A DNA stretch of 64,000 nt from Halobaculum rubrum. GTDB lineage: Archaea > Halobacteriota > Halobacteria > Halobacteriales > Haloferacaceae. Positions 26,434 through 35,405 of this stretch are shown one piece after another (positions within the stretch are counted from its first letter, which is position 1; every line of letters begins with the position of its first letter). Made by a program: the position numbers and the translations under genes. The notes under the pieces are model-generated. The model had not been told where the DNA came from. It did no database searches and was given only the letters and a program-made list of their open reading frames with translations. Where the stretch lies: NCBI RefSeq assembly GCF_019880225.1, contig NZ_CP082284.1, positions 248,001 to 312,000 on the forward strand, read 5' to 3'.

Positions 26434-29214
26434 ATGTCGGAGCCTCAATCACCACTGACTGATATCCCCGCTGTCGGAGCAACTCGTTCGAAGCGTCTCC
26501 AAGAGGCGGGATTTGCGACCATTTCCGACATTGGCGATGCAGAAACAAATGAACTGGCCAATGTCCCGGCGATAAACCCGGATATCGCACGCTGTGTCAG
26601 GCAGGGAGCTAGGGAGTTACGGGGTGATGATGACACGATTCAGAACCAGATAGCGACCGACTGCGGTGTGCCGAGAGAAGCAGTCGCCGAAGCGTTCGCC
26701 GAGATCGCTTATCGGGGAGGGTCGTTCGAGACTAAAAGAACCGCCCTCCGGGAGGTGTTCTGCAAGGCTAATGAGGAATCCATCCTGCACCTCAACGGAC
26801 ACTCGCTAAGATTTCTTTTTCTGCTGTACAACGCCGGCTTTCGTGATCTCGACGCCGTCGCGAGCGCCTCTCTCAGCGAGCTCATTAACGTAAGTTACTT
26901 CGATAAACAGCGGGCCCAAGAGGTCAGAGCAACCGCACGCAACGCGAAGGCCGACATGCGGGGGCGCTCCTCTGAGGAACAGTCGAGCGAGGAAGGCGTC
27001 GGGACGGAGTTCATCTGCGAGGAATGCGGCGAAACGTTCGAGTCCGAATCCCATATCCAACAGCACAGCCACCGCAATACCGAAGCTAAGGACGCATCTC
27101 GACAGTCCGACTCGAATCCGGGAGGTACGTCCTTCGAAACGTCACCACGCGTTACAAGGGATCAGGCGCAGAAACTCCTTGAAGAGAGCATCGGCCCCGA
27201 GGCCGAGTTCCGGCCACAGCAACGGGAGGCCATCAGCAGACTGGTTAACCAGAAGGAACGCCTATTTATCGTCCAGCGAACGGGGTGGGGGAAGAGCACC
27301 GTTTACTTTATTGCGACACGGTTGCTCCGAGACCAAGGTTCAGGGCCGACCCTCATCATCAGTCCACTCCTATCGCTGATGCGAAATCAAATCTCGAATG
27401 CCGAACAGCACCTGAACCTCAACGCAATCACCATCAACTCCAACAATGAAGGGGAATGGGACGAGGCCAAAAGGGCGGTGATCGAGGGGAACTGCGATTT
27501 GCTGCTTATATCACCTGAACGACTCGCGAATCCGGAATTCCGGCAGGATGTCCTCAACGAGATGGAGCAGGGATTCGGGATGCTCGTCATCGACGAGGCC
27601 CACTGTATCTCCGACTGGGGCCACGACTTCCGCCCTGACTATCGGCGTATCAAGCGCATCATCAAACGGTTGCCGGAGAATATCCCGGTCGCTGCAACGA
27701 CCGCGACGGCGAACGACCGGGTGGTCGAGGACGTTACCACACAACTCCCAGACCTAAACCCGATTCGCGGCACGCTTGTCCGCGACTCACTCAAAATCCA
27801 GACAATCAACCTGGGCTCCCGGGAAAGGCGCCTGGCGTGGCTAGCCGAAAACGTGACCGAAACCCCAGTCTCCGGCATCATCTACTGTCTCACCACCAAT
27901 GAGGTCGAACAAGTCGCCGACTGGTTAACCGACCAGGGCCTCGACGTCCTCCCGTATCACGGGCGGCTCGACAACGAAGTCCGCCGAGAGCGCGAACAGA
28001 AGCTCCTGGACAACGAAGTCGACGCTCTGGTCGCGACCAACGCGCTCGGAATGGGATTCGACAAACCTGATCTCGGCTTCGTCATCCACTTCCAGCGTCC
28101 ACCTAACCTCATCCGATACTATCAAGAAATCGGACGTGCCGGGCGAGACATCGACGAGGCGTACGCCATCCTCCTTTCTGGCGAAGAAGACGACGACATC
28201 GCCGAGTACTTCATCGAGAGCGCATTTCCGGAGCCCGAGGATTTCGAGAGCGTGCTCTCGACAATCGGGACGAGCGACGGGCCAGTTTATCGCCGCGCGA
28301 TCCTGAGACGGACGGACATCAGCTGGAGGCGGATGAACAAGTGCCTCGATATCCTCCAGGTGGAGGGAGCCATCAGCAGGGAGGATGAGGGCTATGTGAG
28401 AACTGCAAACTCGTGGCAGTACGACTACGAGCGGTTCGAGCAGGTTACAGAACGGCGTTGGGAAGAGCTCGAACGAATTAAAGAGTTTGTCAGAACGGAT
28501 GAGTGCCTCACCCAGTTCGTTGATGACGAACTCGACGGGGACCTGGAAGAGCCCTGCGGGCACTGTGCGAACTGCGCCGGCAACTTCCTCCCATCCGCCG
28601 TTCAGAACGAGGAGTTGATTCAGGAGGCAATTGAGCACTACCAAAGCGAGGGATGGAACGTGATCGAGCCCCGAAAGCAGCGGCACAAACAAGGTGGCGG
28701 TCGCGAACGAATCCCTGAGAGGGTACGCATGGAGGCTGGTCGGGCACTGTGTGTCTGGGACGACCCCGGCTGGGGAACGGACGTTCGGGAAGGCAAGTAC
28801 GAACAGGGCCGCTTCGGCGACGATCTCGTCGAGGCAGCCGCCGCGTTCATCCGTGAGGAATGGAATCCATCCCCGGAGCCGAAGTGGATTGCAGCTGTGC
28901 CCTCGACATCGACCGAAGGAGTGGTCACCGACTTCGCCAGCCGGCTGGCAGAGAAGTTGGACATTCCATTTATCGATCGCATCAAGAAGGTGGAGAACAC
29001 GCGTCCTCAGAAGGACATGGAAAACTCGTACCAGAAGTGCTGGAACGTCGAGGGGGCGTTCAATACAACCGACGAAGTCCGCGGCGATGCAGTCCTTCTC
29101 GTCGACGACGTAGTTGCATCCAAGTGGACGTTGACAGAGACAGCAAAGGAGCTTCGCTTGGCCGGAAGTGGGCCGGTATATCCCTTCGCCTTAGCCAAGC
29201 GCCGAGGCGGGTAA
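26434..29214 (+). CDS. RecQ-family helicase fused to a phosphoribosyltransferase-like domain
   Basis: A 926-residue protein from ATG 26434 (a TTG 12 bases earlier is in frame). Order: helix-hairpin-helix-like segments (residues 1-170, two repeats), a C2H2 zinc finger (F-I-C-E-E-C-G-E-T-F ending H-S-H-R, about 190-215), a RecQ helicase core with unusual Walker A R-T-G-W-G-K-S-T, D-E-A-H box and helicase C domain (G-M-G-F-D-K-P-D; R-P-P-N-L-I-R-Y-Y-Q-E-I-G-R-A-G-R), a zinc cluster C-G-H-C-A-N-C, and a ComF/PRTase-like C-terminus with V-L-L-V-D-D-V-V-A-S-K-W-T. Paired with the DprA-like gene 6 bp downstream; defence or DNA-uptake processing is the likely job. Confidence 0.85.
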   Translation: MSEPQSPLTDIPAVGATRSKRLQEAGFATISDIGDAETNELANVPAINPDIARCVRQGARELRGDDDTIQNQIATDCGVPREAVAEAFAEIAYRGGSFETKRTALREVFCKANEESILHLNGHSLRFLFLLYNAGFRDLDAVASASLSELINVSYFDKQRAQEVRATARNAKADMRGRSSEEQSSEEGVGTEFICEECGETFESESHIQQHSHRNTEAKDASRQSDSNPGGTSFETSPRVTRDQAQKLLEESIGPEAEFRPQQREAISRLVNQKERLFIVQRTGWGKSTVYFIATRLLRDQGSGPTLIISPLLSLMRNQISNAEQHLNLNAITINSNNEGEWDEAKRAVIEGNCDLLLISPERLANPEFRQDVLNEMEQGFGMLVIDEAHCISDWGHDFRPDYRRIKRIIKRLPENIPVAATTATANDRVVEDVTTQLPDLNPIRGTLVRDSLKIQTINLGSRERRLAWLAENVTETPVSGIIYCLTTNEVEQVADWLTDQGLDVLPYHGRLDNEVRREREQKLLDNEVDALVATNALGMGFDKPDLGFVIHFQRPPNLIRYYQEIGRAGRDIDEAYAILLSGEEDDDIAEYFIESAFPEPEDFESVLSTIGTSDGPVYRRAILRRTDISWRRMNKCLDILQVEGAISREDEGYVRTANSWQYDYERFEQVTERRWEELERIKEFVRTDECLTQFVDDELDGDLEEPCGHCANCAGNFLPSAVQNEELIQEAIEHYQSEGWNVIEPRKQRHKQGGGRERIPERVRMEAGRALCVWDDPGWGTDVREGKYEQGRFGDDLVEAAAAFIREEWNPSPEPKWIAAVPSTSTEGVVTDFASRLAEKLDIPFIDRIKKVENTRPQKDMENSYQKCWNVEGAFNTTDEVRGDAVLLVDDVVASKWTLTETAKELRLAGSGPVYPFALAKRRGG

Positions 29215-29220
29215 GTCCAA

Positions 29221-30282
29221 ATGGAGCAACCCGACCTCTCCCGTGATAGCCATGTGGTCCTCCTCCTTGCCTCCCACCTCGGAGGGGAACCAGATGGCGA
29301 GGGCTCGGATAGCGGCCTCGGGCCGGCTGGCTGGCAGGATTTCGCCACCAACGTCGCCGACTCCTCCCTCGACTCGCCCGGTTCACTGCTAGAACTGGAA
29401 CCAGACGAGTGGCCCACGGACATCTGGACGAATCAAGCCAATCGAGAGTGGGTGACACAGCGACTCGGTCGATCGACGCGTTTAGCGATGTCACTTGAAG
29501 ATCTCAACAATCGGGGCATTTGGGTTACGACTGTCTACGAGCCATCGTATCCATCTCGGCTTGCTGAAAACCTCGGTCGAAAGGTACCACCATTCCTCTA
29601 CGTGGCTGGCGAGGAAGAACACCTCTCGACTACTGCGGTCGGATTCGTCGGGTCCCGGGACGCAGACGAGACCGATCGAGGCCACACTCGCCGACTGGTC
29701 GAGAAGGTGAGCGACGATGGATTTGGGATTGTCTCGGGTGGTGCGAAGGGAATCGACGAAACGTCCGAAAAGACAGGATTGGAGTACGGTGGCCCTGTAA
29801 TTGAGTTTCCCGCGGAGGGGATTCATCACTGCCTCCAAGATGGGACCATCCGAGATGCGGTGATGGAAGGCCAGATGACACTCGCCTCGCACTACCATCC
29901 GCGTGCATCATGGAACGTTGGGGCGGCGATGGGACGGAACAAGCTGATTCATGGCTTCGGGAAGTATACAGTCGTCGTGCGGTCCGGAGACGAAACTGGG
30001 GGGACGTGGGAGGGTTCAATCGAGAATCTCAAGCACGGATGGTCGCCACTCCTCGTCTGCAAGGATGACGACACACCCCCGGGAAATGAGGCCTTAATCA
30101 AAGAGGGTGGAATACCGATCGACCCGACTACAATCCCAAAAGAGGAATCGCTTGACGAGTGGATAAGTGCGCAAAGGCAGAACGTATCTGATTCGGTCGG
30201 GCATGACGACCGGCCAACGCGCTCAGTCGACGAAATAAATTTGCCGAACGACACGCAGTCCTCCCTCAACGACTTCGAGTAG
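29221..30282 (+). CDS. DprA/Smf-like DNA-processing protein
   Basis: A 353-residue protein with a DprA-type Rossmann fold: F-V-G-S-R-D-A-D (about 143-150), S-G-G-A-K-G-I-D (about 175-182), and T-G-G-T-W-E-G in place of the usual S-G-T. DprA loads RecA on single-stranded DNA in bacteria; stand-alone DprA-like proteins also occur in defence loci. The N-terminal 100 residues are not conserved DprA sequence. Starts 6 bp after the helicase gene stop, so one operon. Confidence 0.8.
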   Translation: MEQPDLSRDSHVVLLLASHLGGEPDGEGSDSGLGPAGWQDFATNVADSSLDSPGSLLELEPDEWPTDIWTNQANREWVTQRLGRSTRLAMSLEDLNNRGIWVTTVYEPSYPSRLAENLGRKVPPFLYVAGEEEHLSTTAVGFVGSRDADETDRGHTRRLVEKVSDDGFGIVSGGAKGIDETSEKTGLEYGGPVIEFPAEGIHHCLQDGTIRDAVMEGQMTLASHYHPRASWNVGAAMGRNKLIHGFGKYTVVVRSGDETGGTWEGSIENLKHGWSPLLVCKDDDTPPGNEALIKEGGIPIDPTTIPKEESLDEWISAQRQNVSDSVGHDDRPTRSVDEINLPNDTQSSLNDFE

Positions 30283-30308
30283 TTCAACACCGGTCATGTA
30301 CTTCTTGT

Positions 30309-30370
30309 GGGCATACACTGGGCGTGCATATATCGCGGATTCCCGTGACATTGGCGTGCGACCCCGTGGG
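30309..30370 (+). repeat. Cassette-border repeat R2
   Basis: GGGCATAC then GTGCATAT 15 bp apart, ATCGCGGATTCCC, then GTGACATTGGCG and TGCGACCCCGTG. It starts 27 bp after the DprA-like gene and lies before the EVE-like gene. Apart from it, the stretch 30283-30589 shows only a TATA-like TACTATACTC at about 30557. Confidence 0.85.
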
Positions 30371-30589
30371 TTCACTTATTGATCCCTCACCACAGGACTA
30401 TAGGCCGTTAGGCTTGTTGAAGGCCTTCGCAGGAGATAGATCCTAGCCGCCGTGCTGAATAGAGGACGCGAATCGGTTATGCAGATCCAATGACCCACAA
30501 AAATCTTGACGCGGTCTCATACGTACTATGGCCACCCAAGACTTATTTGGGAGGCTACTATACTCATGAGACGGGTTCCAAGATTACCT

Positions 30590-31189
30590 ATGACCAAAGA
30601 CGAAGAACAGGAACGAGAACGAATAACGACCACCATCAGTCCAAAAACTAAGATGAACCTCAAAGAGGGAGAAGGGGCGATGGGCGTACAGATCGATAGA
30701 TTGGTTAACAACGGGTCTGAGATGGATTTCCACATCGTCAATACAAATGCTCAACATCTCAATGACGACGGTGCGAAAATCTATCAAGCAGGGAAAGTCG
30801 TAACATACGGCCCCGAGAAATTTGAAAAGAAGCTGAATAACATCAACCCAGGTGATGGGGTTTTCTCTTATGTTAGCAAGGGGGAAGTGAATTATCCAGG
30901 AGGATTCAAAGCCTTCGGGATCGCTCGCGCACCATACGACGGGGTTCCAACTGAAGGAGATGCAAGGATTTACCCGAACGACGGTCACGAATATGAGTAT
31001 CACGTCCCCGTTACTTGGCTAGCAGTCCTTCCGGACAATCGGACGGTTACAGTTCCCGAGAAACGCCGATTTGTCGGTGAACAACCCACGGACACGAAAA
31101 TAAAGGCCCGCGACCAAGAGCTTCGTCAGGGATGCCGGCTACTTGCTGAGGTTATGCTCGGGCGATCCGGCTATCCACTAACCTGGTAG
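30590..31189 (+). CDS. EVE/PUA-like domain protein (tentative)
   Basis: A 199-residue protein taken from ATG 30590; the frame is open to 30506. After a polar N-terminus, the segment G-D-G-V-F-S-Y-V-S-K-G, F-K-A-F-G-I-A-R-A, then Y-E-Y-H-V-P-V-T-W resembles the EVE fold (PUA superfamily), which reads modified bases in DNA or RNA and occurs in defence proteins. Similarity is by pattern only. AT-richer than the polymerase genes that follow. Confidence 0.45.
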   Translation: MTKDEEQERERITTTISPKTKMNLKEGEGAMGVQIDRLVNNGSEMDFHIVNTNAQHLNDDGAKIYQAGKVVTYGPEKFEKKLNNINPGDGVFSYVSKGEVNYPGGFKAFGIARAPYDGVPTEGDARIYPNDGHEYEYHVPVTWLAVLPDNRTVTVPEKRRFVGEQPTDTKIKARDQELRQGCRLLAEVMLGRSGYPLTW

Positions 31190-31432
31190 CCATCTGCTGA
31201 ATAGATTCTCTGTATCCCGCATGCCGATCCTATCAGTTTTTGAGGTTTCAACAGAACCGGAGCGTTCACTTACACATCGGAATCATCATTGATGGGATAA
31301 ACGGGGGTTGCTGAGATGATCGCAGGACAGCACTGCTTTTGATCCCTCAATCAGCACCGTCATTTGGCCGTGTTTTACTTCCACTGAGCATGGACGGCTC
31401 GCGACTATTGTCCAGTAGTCTACCCATGAAGT

Positions 31433-32185
31433 ATGCAACGCGACTGGTCGAACGGTGGGGTCGAGCTACCGTCACTCCAGCCGGGAGTAACGCTACTCGA
31501 TATCGACTCGTCCCTTGGCGTCGAACCGCTGTGTGCGGTCGTCCTCGATCATTTGCTCGGGGAGTCCGGTCGGGCGTTTTGGGTTGACGCCGGCGGACAC
31601 GCTCGAACCCGAACGCTTCACCGGCTCGCTCCCCATTCGAGATACCTCGACCGGATTACGGTCGGGCGGGGGTTCACCGCCTATCAGCACGCTTCTCTAC
31701 TGGATCGACTCCCGCGGATCGTCTCGAATAGTGCCCTCGATAGGGAGCCGCCAGCCCTTGTCGTTGTGCCGGGCATGGACCGACTTTATCGAGACGACGA
31801 TATCCCTCGCGAACAAGCGCGGGATCTCCTCGTTCGCCGACTCGCGACGCTCGCTGCTATCGCTCGGGAACGCGAGGTCCCCGTAGTCCTCACCCGGTCA
31901 CGTGAGGACGAATTGAGCGAGCCGCTCGTGGCCGCCGCTCGCGAGACACTGACCTGTGAGGCAACGAAATTCGGACCGCGGTTCACCGACGAGGAGGGTG
32001 AAGACGAGACGTTGGTCTACCACCTCGGTGACGGCTGGATGCAAACCACGCTCGCGTTCTGGCAGGAAATCCTCCAACACCGTGCCCGTGCTGCCGGCGC
32101 TCTGGTCGACGAGGACGGTCCCGCGGCGGACACACCAGGTAACGTCCCGAGCCCATCCACACCCGTGACCCCGGAGGGATGGTGA
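31433..32185 (+). CDS. RecA/RadA-like protein lacking Walker A
   Basis: A 250-residue protein with the strand order of a RecA-like core: T-L-L-D-I-D where the P-loop should begin, then L-C-A-V-V-L-D-H-L-L, G-R-A-F-W-V-D-A-G-G, and a Walker-B-like strand A-L-V-V-V-P-G-M-D-R-L-Y. No G-x4-G-K-S/T is present, so ATP hydrolysis is unlikely. The C-terminus is Pro-rich. It overlaps the next gene by 7 bases and is two genes before the polymerase, recalling bacterial ImuA, a RecA-like partner of mutagenic polymerases. Confidence 0.65.
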   Translation: MQRDWSNGGVELPSLQPGVTLLDIDSSLGVEPLCAVVLDHLLGESGRAFWVDAGGHARTRTLHRLAPHSRYLDRITVGRGFTAYQHASLLDRLPRIVSNSALDREPPALVVVPGMDRLYRDDDIPREQARDLLVRRLATLAAIAREREVPVVLTRSREDELSEPLVAAARETLTCEATKFGPRFTDEEGEDETLVYHLGDGWMQTTLAFWQEILQHRARAAGALVDEDGPAADTPGNVPSPSTPVTPEGW

Positions 32186-32505
32186 CTGTGGGCCGGACGA
32201 ACCCGACGTTCCGCGATATTCTCTCGCGGATGGAAGACGAGTGGGGCGACTTCCGGCGTGCGCTCCGTCGACGACACCAACCGCTATTCGATCGGCTCTG
32301 GACCTACGCCAGAGAGCACGCCGACGCGGCGGGGAATCTCAACCATCCCGACCGACTCGCTCCCGTGCTCGTGAGTATCGACATCGAACAGGAGGACCGG
32401 ATCGACGAACTCGAACGCCGCGTCTCGGAACTGGAGGCGGAGGTTTCGGACGAGGAGTCAACGGCGGACCGATCCTCCGAGGTGGCCGCCACCGACGACG
32501 AATAG
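32179..32505 (+). CDS. DUF8156-like small protein with C-terminal coiled coil
   Basis: A 108-residue protein. Its N-terminus (G-R-T-N-P-T-F-R-D-I-L, then Y-A-R-E-H-A-D-A-A-G-N-L-N-H) is typical of the haloarchaeal DUF8156 family; the C-terminus has a coiled coil (I-D-E-L-E-R-R-V-S-E-L-E-A-E) and an acidic tail. Start at ATG 32179, or GTG 32188 which gives the usual M-G-R-T-N start. Sits between RecA-like and polymerase genes in one operon. Confidence 0.75.
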   Translation: MVTVGRTNPTFRDILSRMEDEWGDFRRALRRRHQPLFDRLWTYAREHADAAGNLNHPDRLAPVLVSIDIEQEDRIDELERRVSELEAEVSDEESTADRSSEVAATDDE

Positions 32506-32511
32506 CCCCAG

Positions 32512-34719
32512 ATGGTACTCGCGATAGACTACGACAACGATTCCGTTACCGAATGGCGACTTACAGCGGACGGAGTGGAGCGGACAGTCGTCGACGACTA
32601 CCGGCCTACTCTGTTCGTCGGATCCCCAGTCTCCGAGCTATACGGCCGGGACGGCGGCCCGAACCCGGAGCCGAAGCTGGCGAGACGCGGCGCTATCCCT
32701 GAATCACTTCGTGACCTCCGGTCGTTCCTCGACGGACAAGACGCGGTCGCGGATCTGACGATCGACGTGTGGCGGCAGACGTTCCGGTCGAGCGCGCGGC
32801 CGGTCCTCCGTGTTGATTGTCGACGGATCGAGGACATCCGATCGGTCGCGCGCCGGATCCACCAATTCGGAGATCCCGACGCCTATACCTGCTACAACGT
32901 CGATCTCACGCGGCAATTACGCTACACCCTCGAAACCGATACCGAGGCGGCCCCCGATACCTCGATTCGGGACCTCCGCACTCTCCGTATCCAGTTCCCG
33001 GCTCACGAGTCGGATCACTCGGCGCTGAGTCAGCTCCGGGTCAACGGAGAACAAGTCGGGTCTTCCCCACGAGAGGTCGTGGAGGCCGTCGAACAGCGCG
33101 TTTCATCTGTCGATCCCGATGTTCTAATCGTCGATACGGCCCGCGTGGTTCCGTTGCTGTTCGAGGCGGCCGCGGAATACGGGCTGGAGCCGTATTCACT
33201 CGGGCGTGAATTCGGATACACACAGTTGGCCTCGGAGTCGACGTACACGAGCTACGGGAAGGTCGGTCACTCCCCGGCACGGTACTCCGTTCCCGGACGG
33301 GTCATTCTGGACCGTGCAAACACGTTCTTCTACGGCGAATCAGGGCTTGACGGGTGTCTAGACTTGGTTGAGCGTGCGGGCTTACCGTTGCAGGAACTCG
33401 GGTGGGCGTCGATTGGGCGCGTGCTGACGGCCATGCAAATCCGCGAGGCGCGGTCTCGGGGCGTCCTCGTCCCCTGGCGGGCATGGCGTCCCGAGTTCTT
33501 CCGTTCCGCCTCGACGCTGGACACCGCTGATCGAGGCGGAACGACGCTCGCGCCGGAGGTCGGCGTTCACGAGGACGTCCACGAACTCGACTTCGCGTCG
33601 ATGTACCCGAACATCATCCGCGAGTACAACATCTCGCCGGAGACGGTCCGTTGTGGCTGTTGTGACAACGATGCGGTCCCGAAGATCGGCTACTCCATCT
33701 GCGAGCGAGACGGCTATCTCCCGGACGTTCTCGGGCCACTCATCGACGGGCGGAGCGATATCAAACGGCGGATCCGCGAGACGAACGATCCCGATGAACG
33801 GGCGACGCTGGAGGCCCGTTCCTCCGCGATCAAGTGGATTCTCGTGTCTTGCTTCGGATATCAGGGGTTCTCGAACGCCAAGTTCGGGCGTATCGAGTGC
33901 CACGAGTCGATCAACGCCTTCGCTCGCGAGATCCTACTGGATGCGAAAGCCGCACTCGAAGAAGGTGGCTGGCGTGTGCTTCACGGGATCGTTGATTCGA
34001 TCTGGGTGACGCCCGCACCCGAGGTCGCCGAGAGCGACAGACGGTCGCTCGACGACATCGCCGCGGAGGTGTCCGGGGAGACACAGATCGAGTTGGAGTA
34101 TGAGGGTGCGTTCGACTGGGTCGCGTTCTGTCCACGTCGCGGCGGCGACGGCGGGGCACTGACACGGTACTTCGGCCGGCGACGGGGCGTCGAGTATCCC
34201 GACGACGGGCTCGGAGACGCGGTGAAGACACGCGGGATCGAGTCGCGACAGGACGACACCCCGGCATGGATCGCGCAGCTCCAGTCGACGCTGATTCGGA
34301 CCCTCGACCGGACCCACGACGTGGAGGCGGTCGTGTCGAAACTCGCGTCGGCGCTCGGTCGACTGGAGCGCGAGGAGCTCCCGCCGACGGACCTTCTCAT
34401 CACACAGCGCGTGTCGAAGCGGGCCGAACAGTACCGTCACGAGACGGTGACGGTCGCCGCGCTCAAGCGCGCGAAGTGGAAGAACTGTGCGTTAGCGCCG
34501 GGACAGCGCGTCGAGTATCTGGTGTTCGACGACGCCGCCCACGGGCTGGGGCGGGTCCGGTTAAGTCACGAGGAGTTGCGGTCCTACGATACCGGCTGGT
34601 ATCGCAAGCAAGCGATCCGGGCCGCCGAAAGTGTGTTGTCACCGCTCGGGTGGGACCGTGAGCGGATCCGGCGGTCCCTGTCGGGGTATTCGGACAGCCG
34701 ACTTTCGGCATACGAATAG
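32512..34719 (+). CDS. Family-B DNA polymerase, exonuclease-inactivated
   Basis: A 735-residue family-B polymerase. Motif A is L-D-F-A-S-M-Y-P-N-I (about residue 360), motif B is K-W-I-L-V-S-C-F-G-Y-Q-G (about 441), motif C is G-I-V-D-S-I-W-V (about 493), with the catalytic Asp kept but the usual first Asp of D-T-D-S replaced. In the exonuclease domain the D-I-E site reads R-I-Q and the N-x3-F-D site reads D-T-A-R-V-V within D-P-D-V-L-I-V, so proofreading should be lost. It is the end of a three-gene operon and its last codons overlap repeat R3. A translesion or repair role fits better than replication. Confidence 0.85.
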   Translation: MVLAIDYDNDSVTEWRLTADGVERTVVDDYRPTLFVGSPVSELYGRDGGPNPEPKLARRGAIPESLRDLRSFLDGQDAVADLTIDVWRQTFRSSARPVLRVDCRRIEDIRSVARRIHQFGDPDAYTCYNVDLTRQLRYTLETDTEAAPDTSIRDLRTLRIQFPAHESDHSALSQLRVNGEQVGSSPREVVEAVEQRVSSVDPDVLIVDTARVVPLLFEAAAEYGLEPYSLGREFGYTQLASESTYTSYGKVGHSPARYSVPGRVILDRANTFFYGESGLDGCLDLVERAGLPLQELGWASIGRVLTAMQIREARSRGVLVPWRAWRPEFFRSASTLDTADRGGTTLAPEVGVHEDVHELDFASMYPNIIREYNISPETVRCGCCDNDAVPKIGYSICERDGYLPDVLGPLIDGRSDIKRRIRETNDPDERATLEARSSAIKWILVSCFGYQGFSNAKFGRIECHESINAFAREILLDAKAALEEGGWRVLHGIVDSIWVTPAPEVAESDRRSLDDIAAEVSGETQIELEYEGAFDWVAFCPRRGGDGGALTRYFGRRRGVEYPDDGLGDAVKTRGIESRQDDTPAWIAQLQSTLIRTLDRTHDVEAVVSKLASALGRLEREELPPTDLLITQRVSKRAEQYRHETVTVAALKRAKWKNCALAPGQRVEYLVFDDAAHGLGRVRLSHEELRSYDTGWYRKQAIRAAESVLSPLGWDRERIRRSLSGYSDSRLSAYE

Positions 34720-34757
34720 AATGTGTGCATATCGAAGTTCTTCGTGACATTGGCGCG
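34708..34757 (+). repeat. Cassette-border repeat R3 (degenerate)
   Basis: GGCATAC overlaps the last codons of the polymerase gene, then GTGCATATCGAAG, then CGTGACATTGGCGCG. The spacing between the boxes is 19 instead of 15, two bases are missing after the second box, and the GACCCCGTG tail is lost. Same orientation as R1, R2 and R4. Confidence 0.7.
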
Positions 34758-34822
34758 TAGGGTCGGGAGTATGAGACTCATGACCTGGTACGAACAACAC
34801 GTGAGCGTGTAGGACTAGAAGA

Positions 34823-34975
34823 GTGCGAGCCGTGTGGCCCCAGCCGTGGGCGCGGGCCGCTGGGGTCGGGCACAAGACCGAGGTGACGGCGGTGGTGCAC
34901 GTGCCCACCGGCGCGATGGTGTCTCTGCCGCCGGAGCTATCGCTGGAGGAATTCTTGGCTGCAATTGAGGTCTGA
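34823..34975 (+). CDS. 50-residue small protein candidate
   Basis: A short frame with GTG start and the plausible C-terminal half V-T-A-V-V-H-V-P-T-G-A-M-V-S-L-P-P-E-L followed by E-E-F-L-A-A-I-E. This looks like a strand-turn-helix of a small haloarchaeal protein rather than random frame. GC-rich, between R3 and an AT-richer stretch. No family recognised. Confidence 0.4.
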   Translation: MRAVWPQPWARAAGVGHKTEVTAVVHVPTGAMVSLPPELSLEEFLAAIEV

Positions 34976-34991
34976 GAGGACCGCTGTCAGT

Positions 34992-35309
34992 ATGTGGACA
35001 AAGTACTTACCTGTCAATCAGGTGGGTGCCAGTATGCCCTCGCTGGGTTCCCTGAGTCCCAAAACACTCCTTGCACTGGGGTGTGCTGTGTTCGCCGCAA
35101 TCACGATCGGGATGCCACTGTCGAGTGCACGGAACGAAGCGGCGGCGCCGCTCCTTGGTAAATGCCCCGCTGCCTTAGGAATCTTGGCGTCTGAGCCCAG
35201 CTTAGGTTCGCTTCAAGCGTTCATTGGCTGCTCGGTTGGGGCAATGATACTAGTGGGAATCACGGGAACCTTGGGTGTAGGTCTGACCGTATTCAAATCC
35301 ATGAGATAG
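34992..35309 (+). CDS. Small two-TM membrane protein
   Basis: A 105-residue protein from ATG 34992. Two hydrophobic helices (L-L-A-L-G-C-A-V-F-A-A-I-T-I-G and I-G-C-S-V-G-A-M-I-L-V-G-I-T-G) with four cysteines in total, one pair of which (C-P-A-A-L-G and I-G-C) could face outside. No known family. Small membrane proteins next to defence genes may be effectors, but nothing here proves that. Confidence 0.5.
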   Translation: MWTKYLPVNQVGASMPSLGSLSPKTLLALGCAVFAAITIGMPLSSARNEAAAPLLGKCPAALGILASEPSLGSLQAFIGCSVGAMILVGITGTLGVGLTVFKSMR

Positions 35310-35405
35310 TCTAGCAGATTTCAAAAACCACAAGATCTCATATAATTGGATATCAAGATAGGCTCATCGGAACACGATGTCATTCTATTTCCAAGCTAAA
35401 TATTT

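Noticed and set aside
32512-34719. Casposon or protein-primed self-synthesising transposon idea for the PolB gene
   Set aside because: No Cas1-like gene, no terminal inverted repeats, and the polymerase has no terminal-protein-type insertions that I can see; the element integrates by tRNA and tyrosine integrase.
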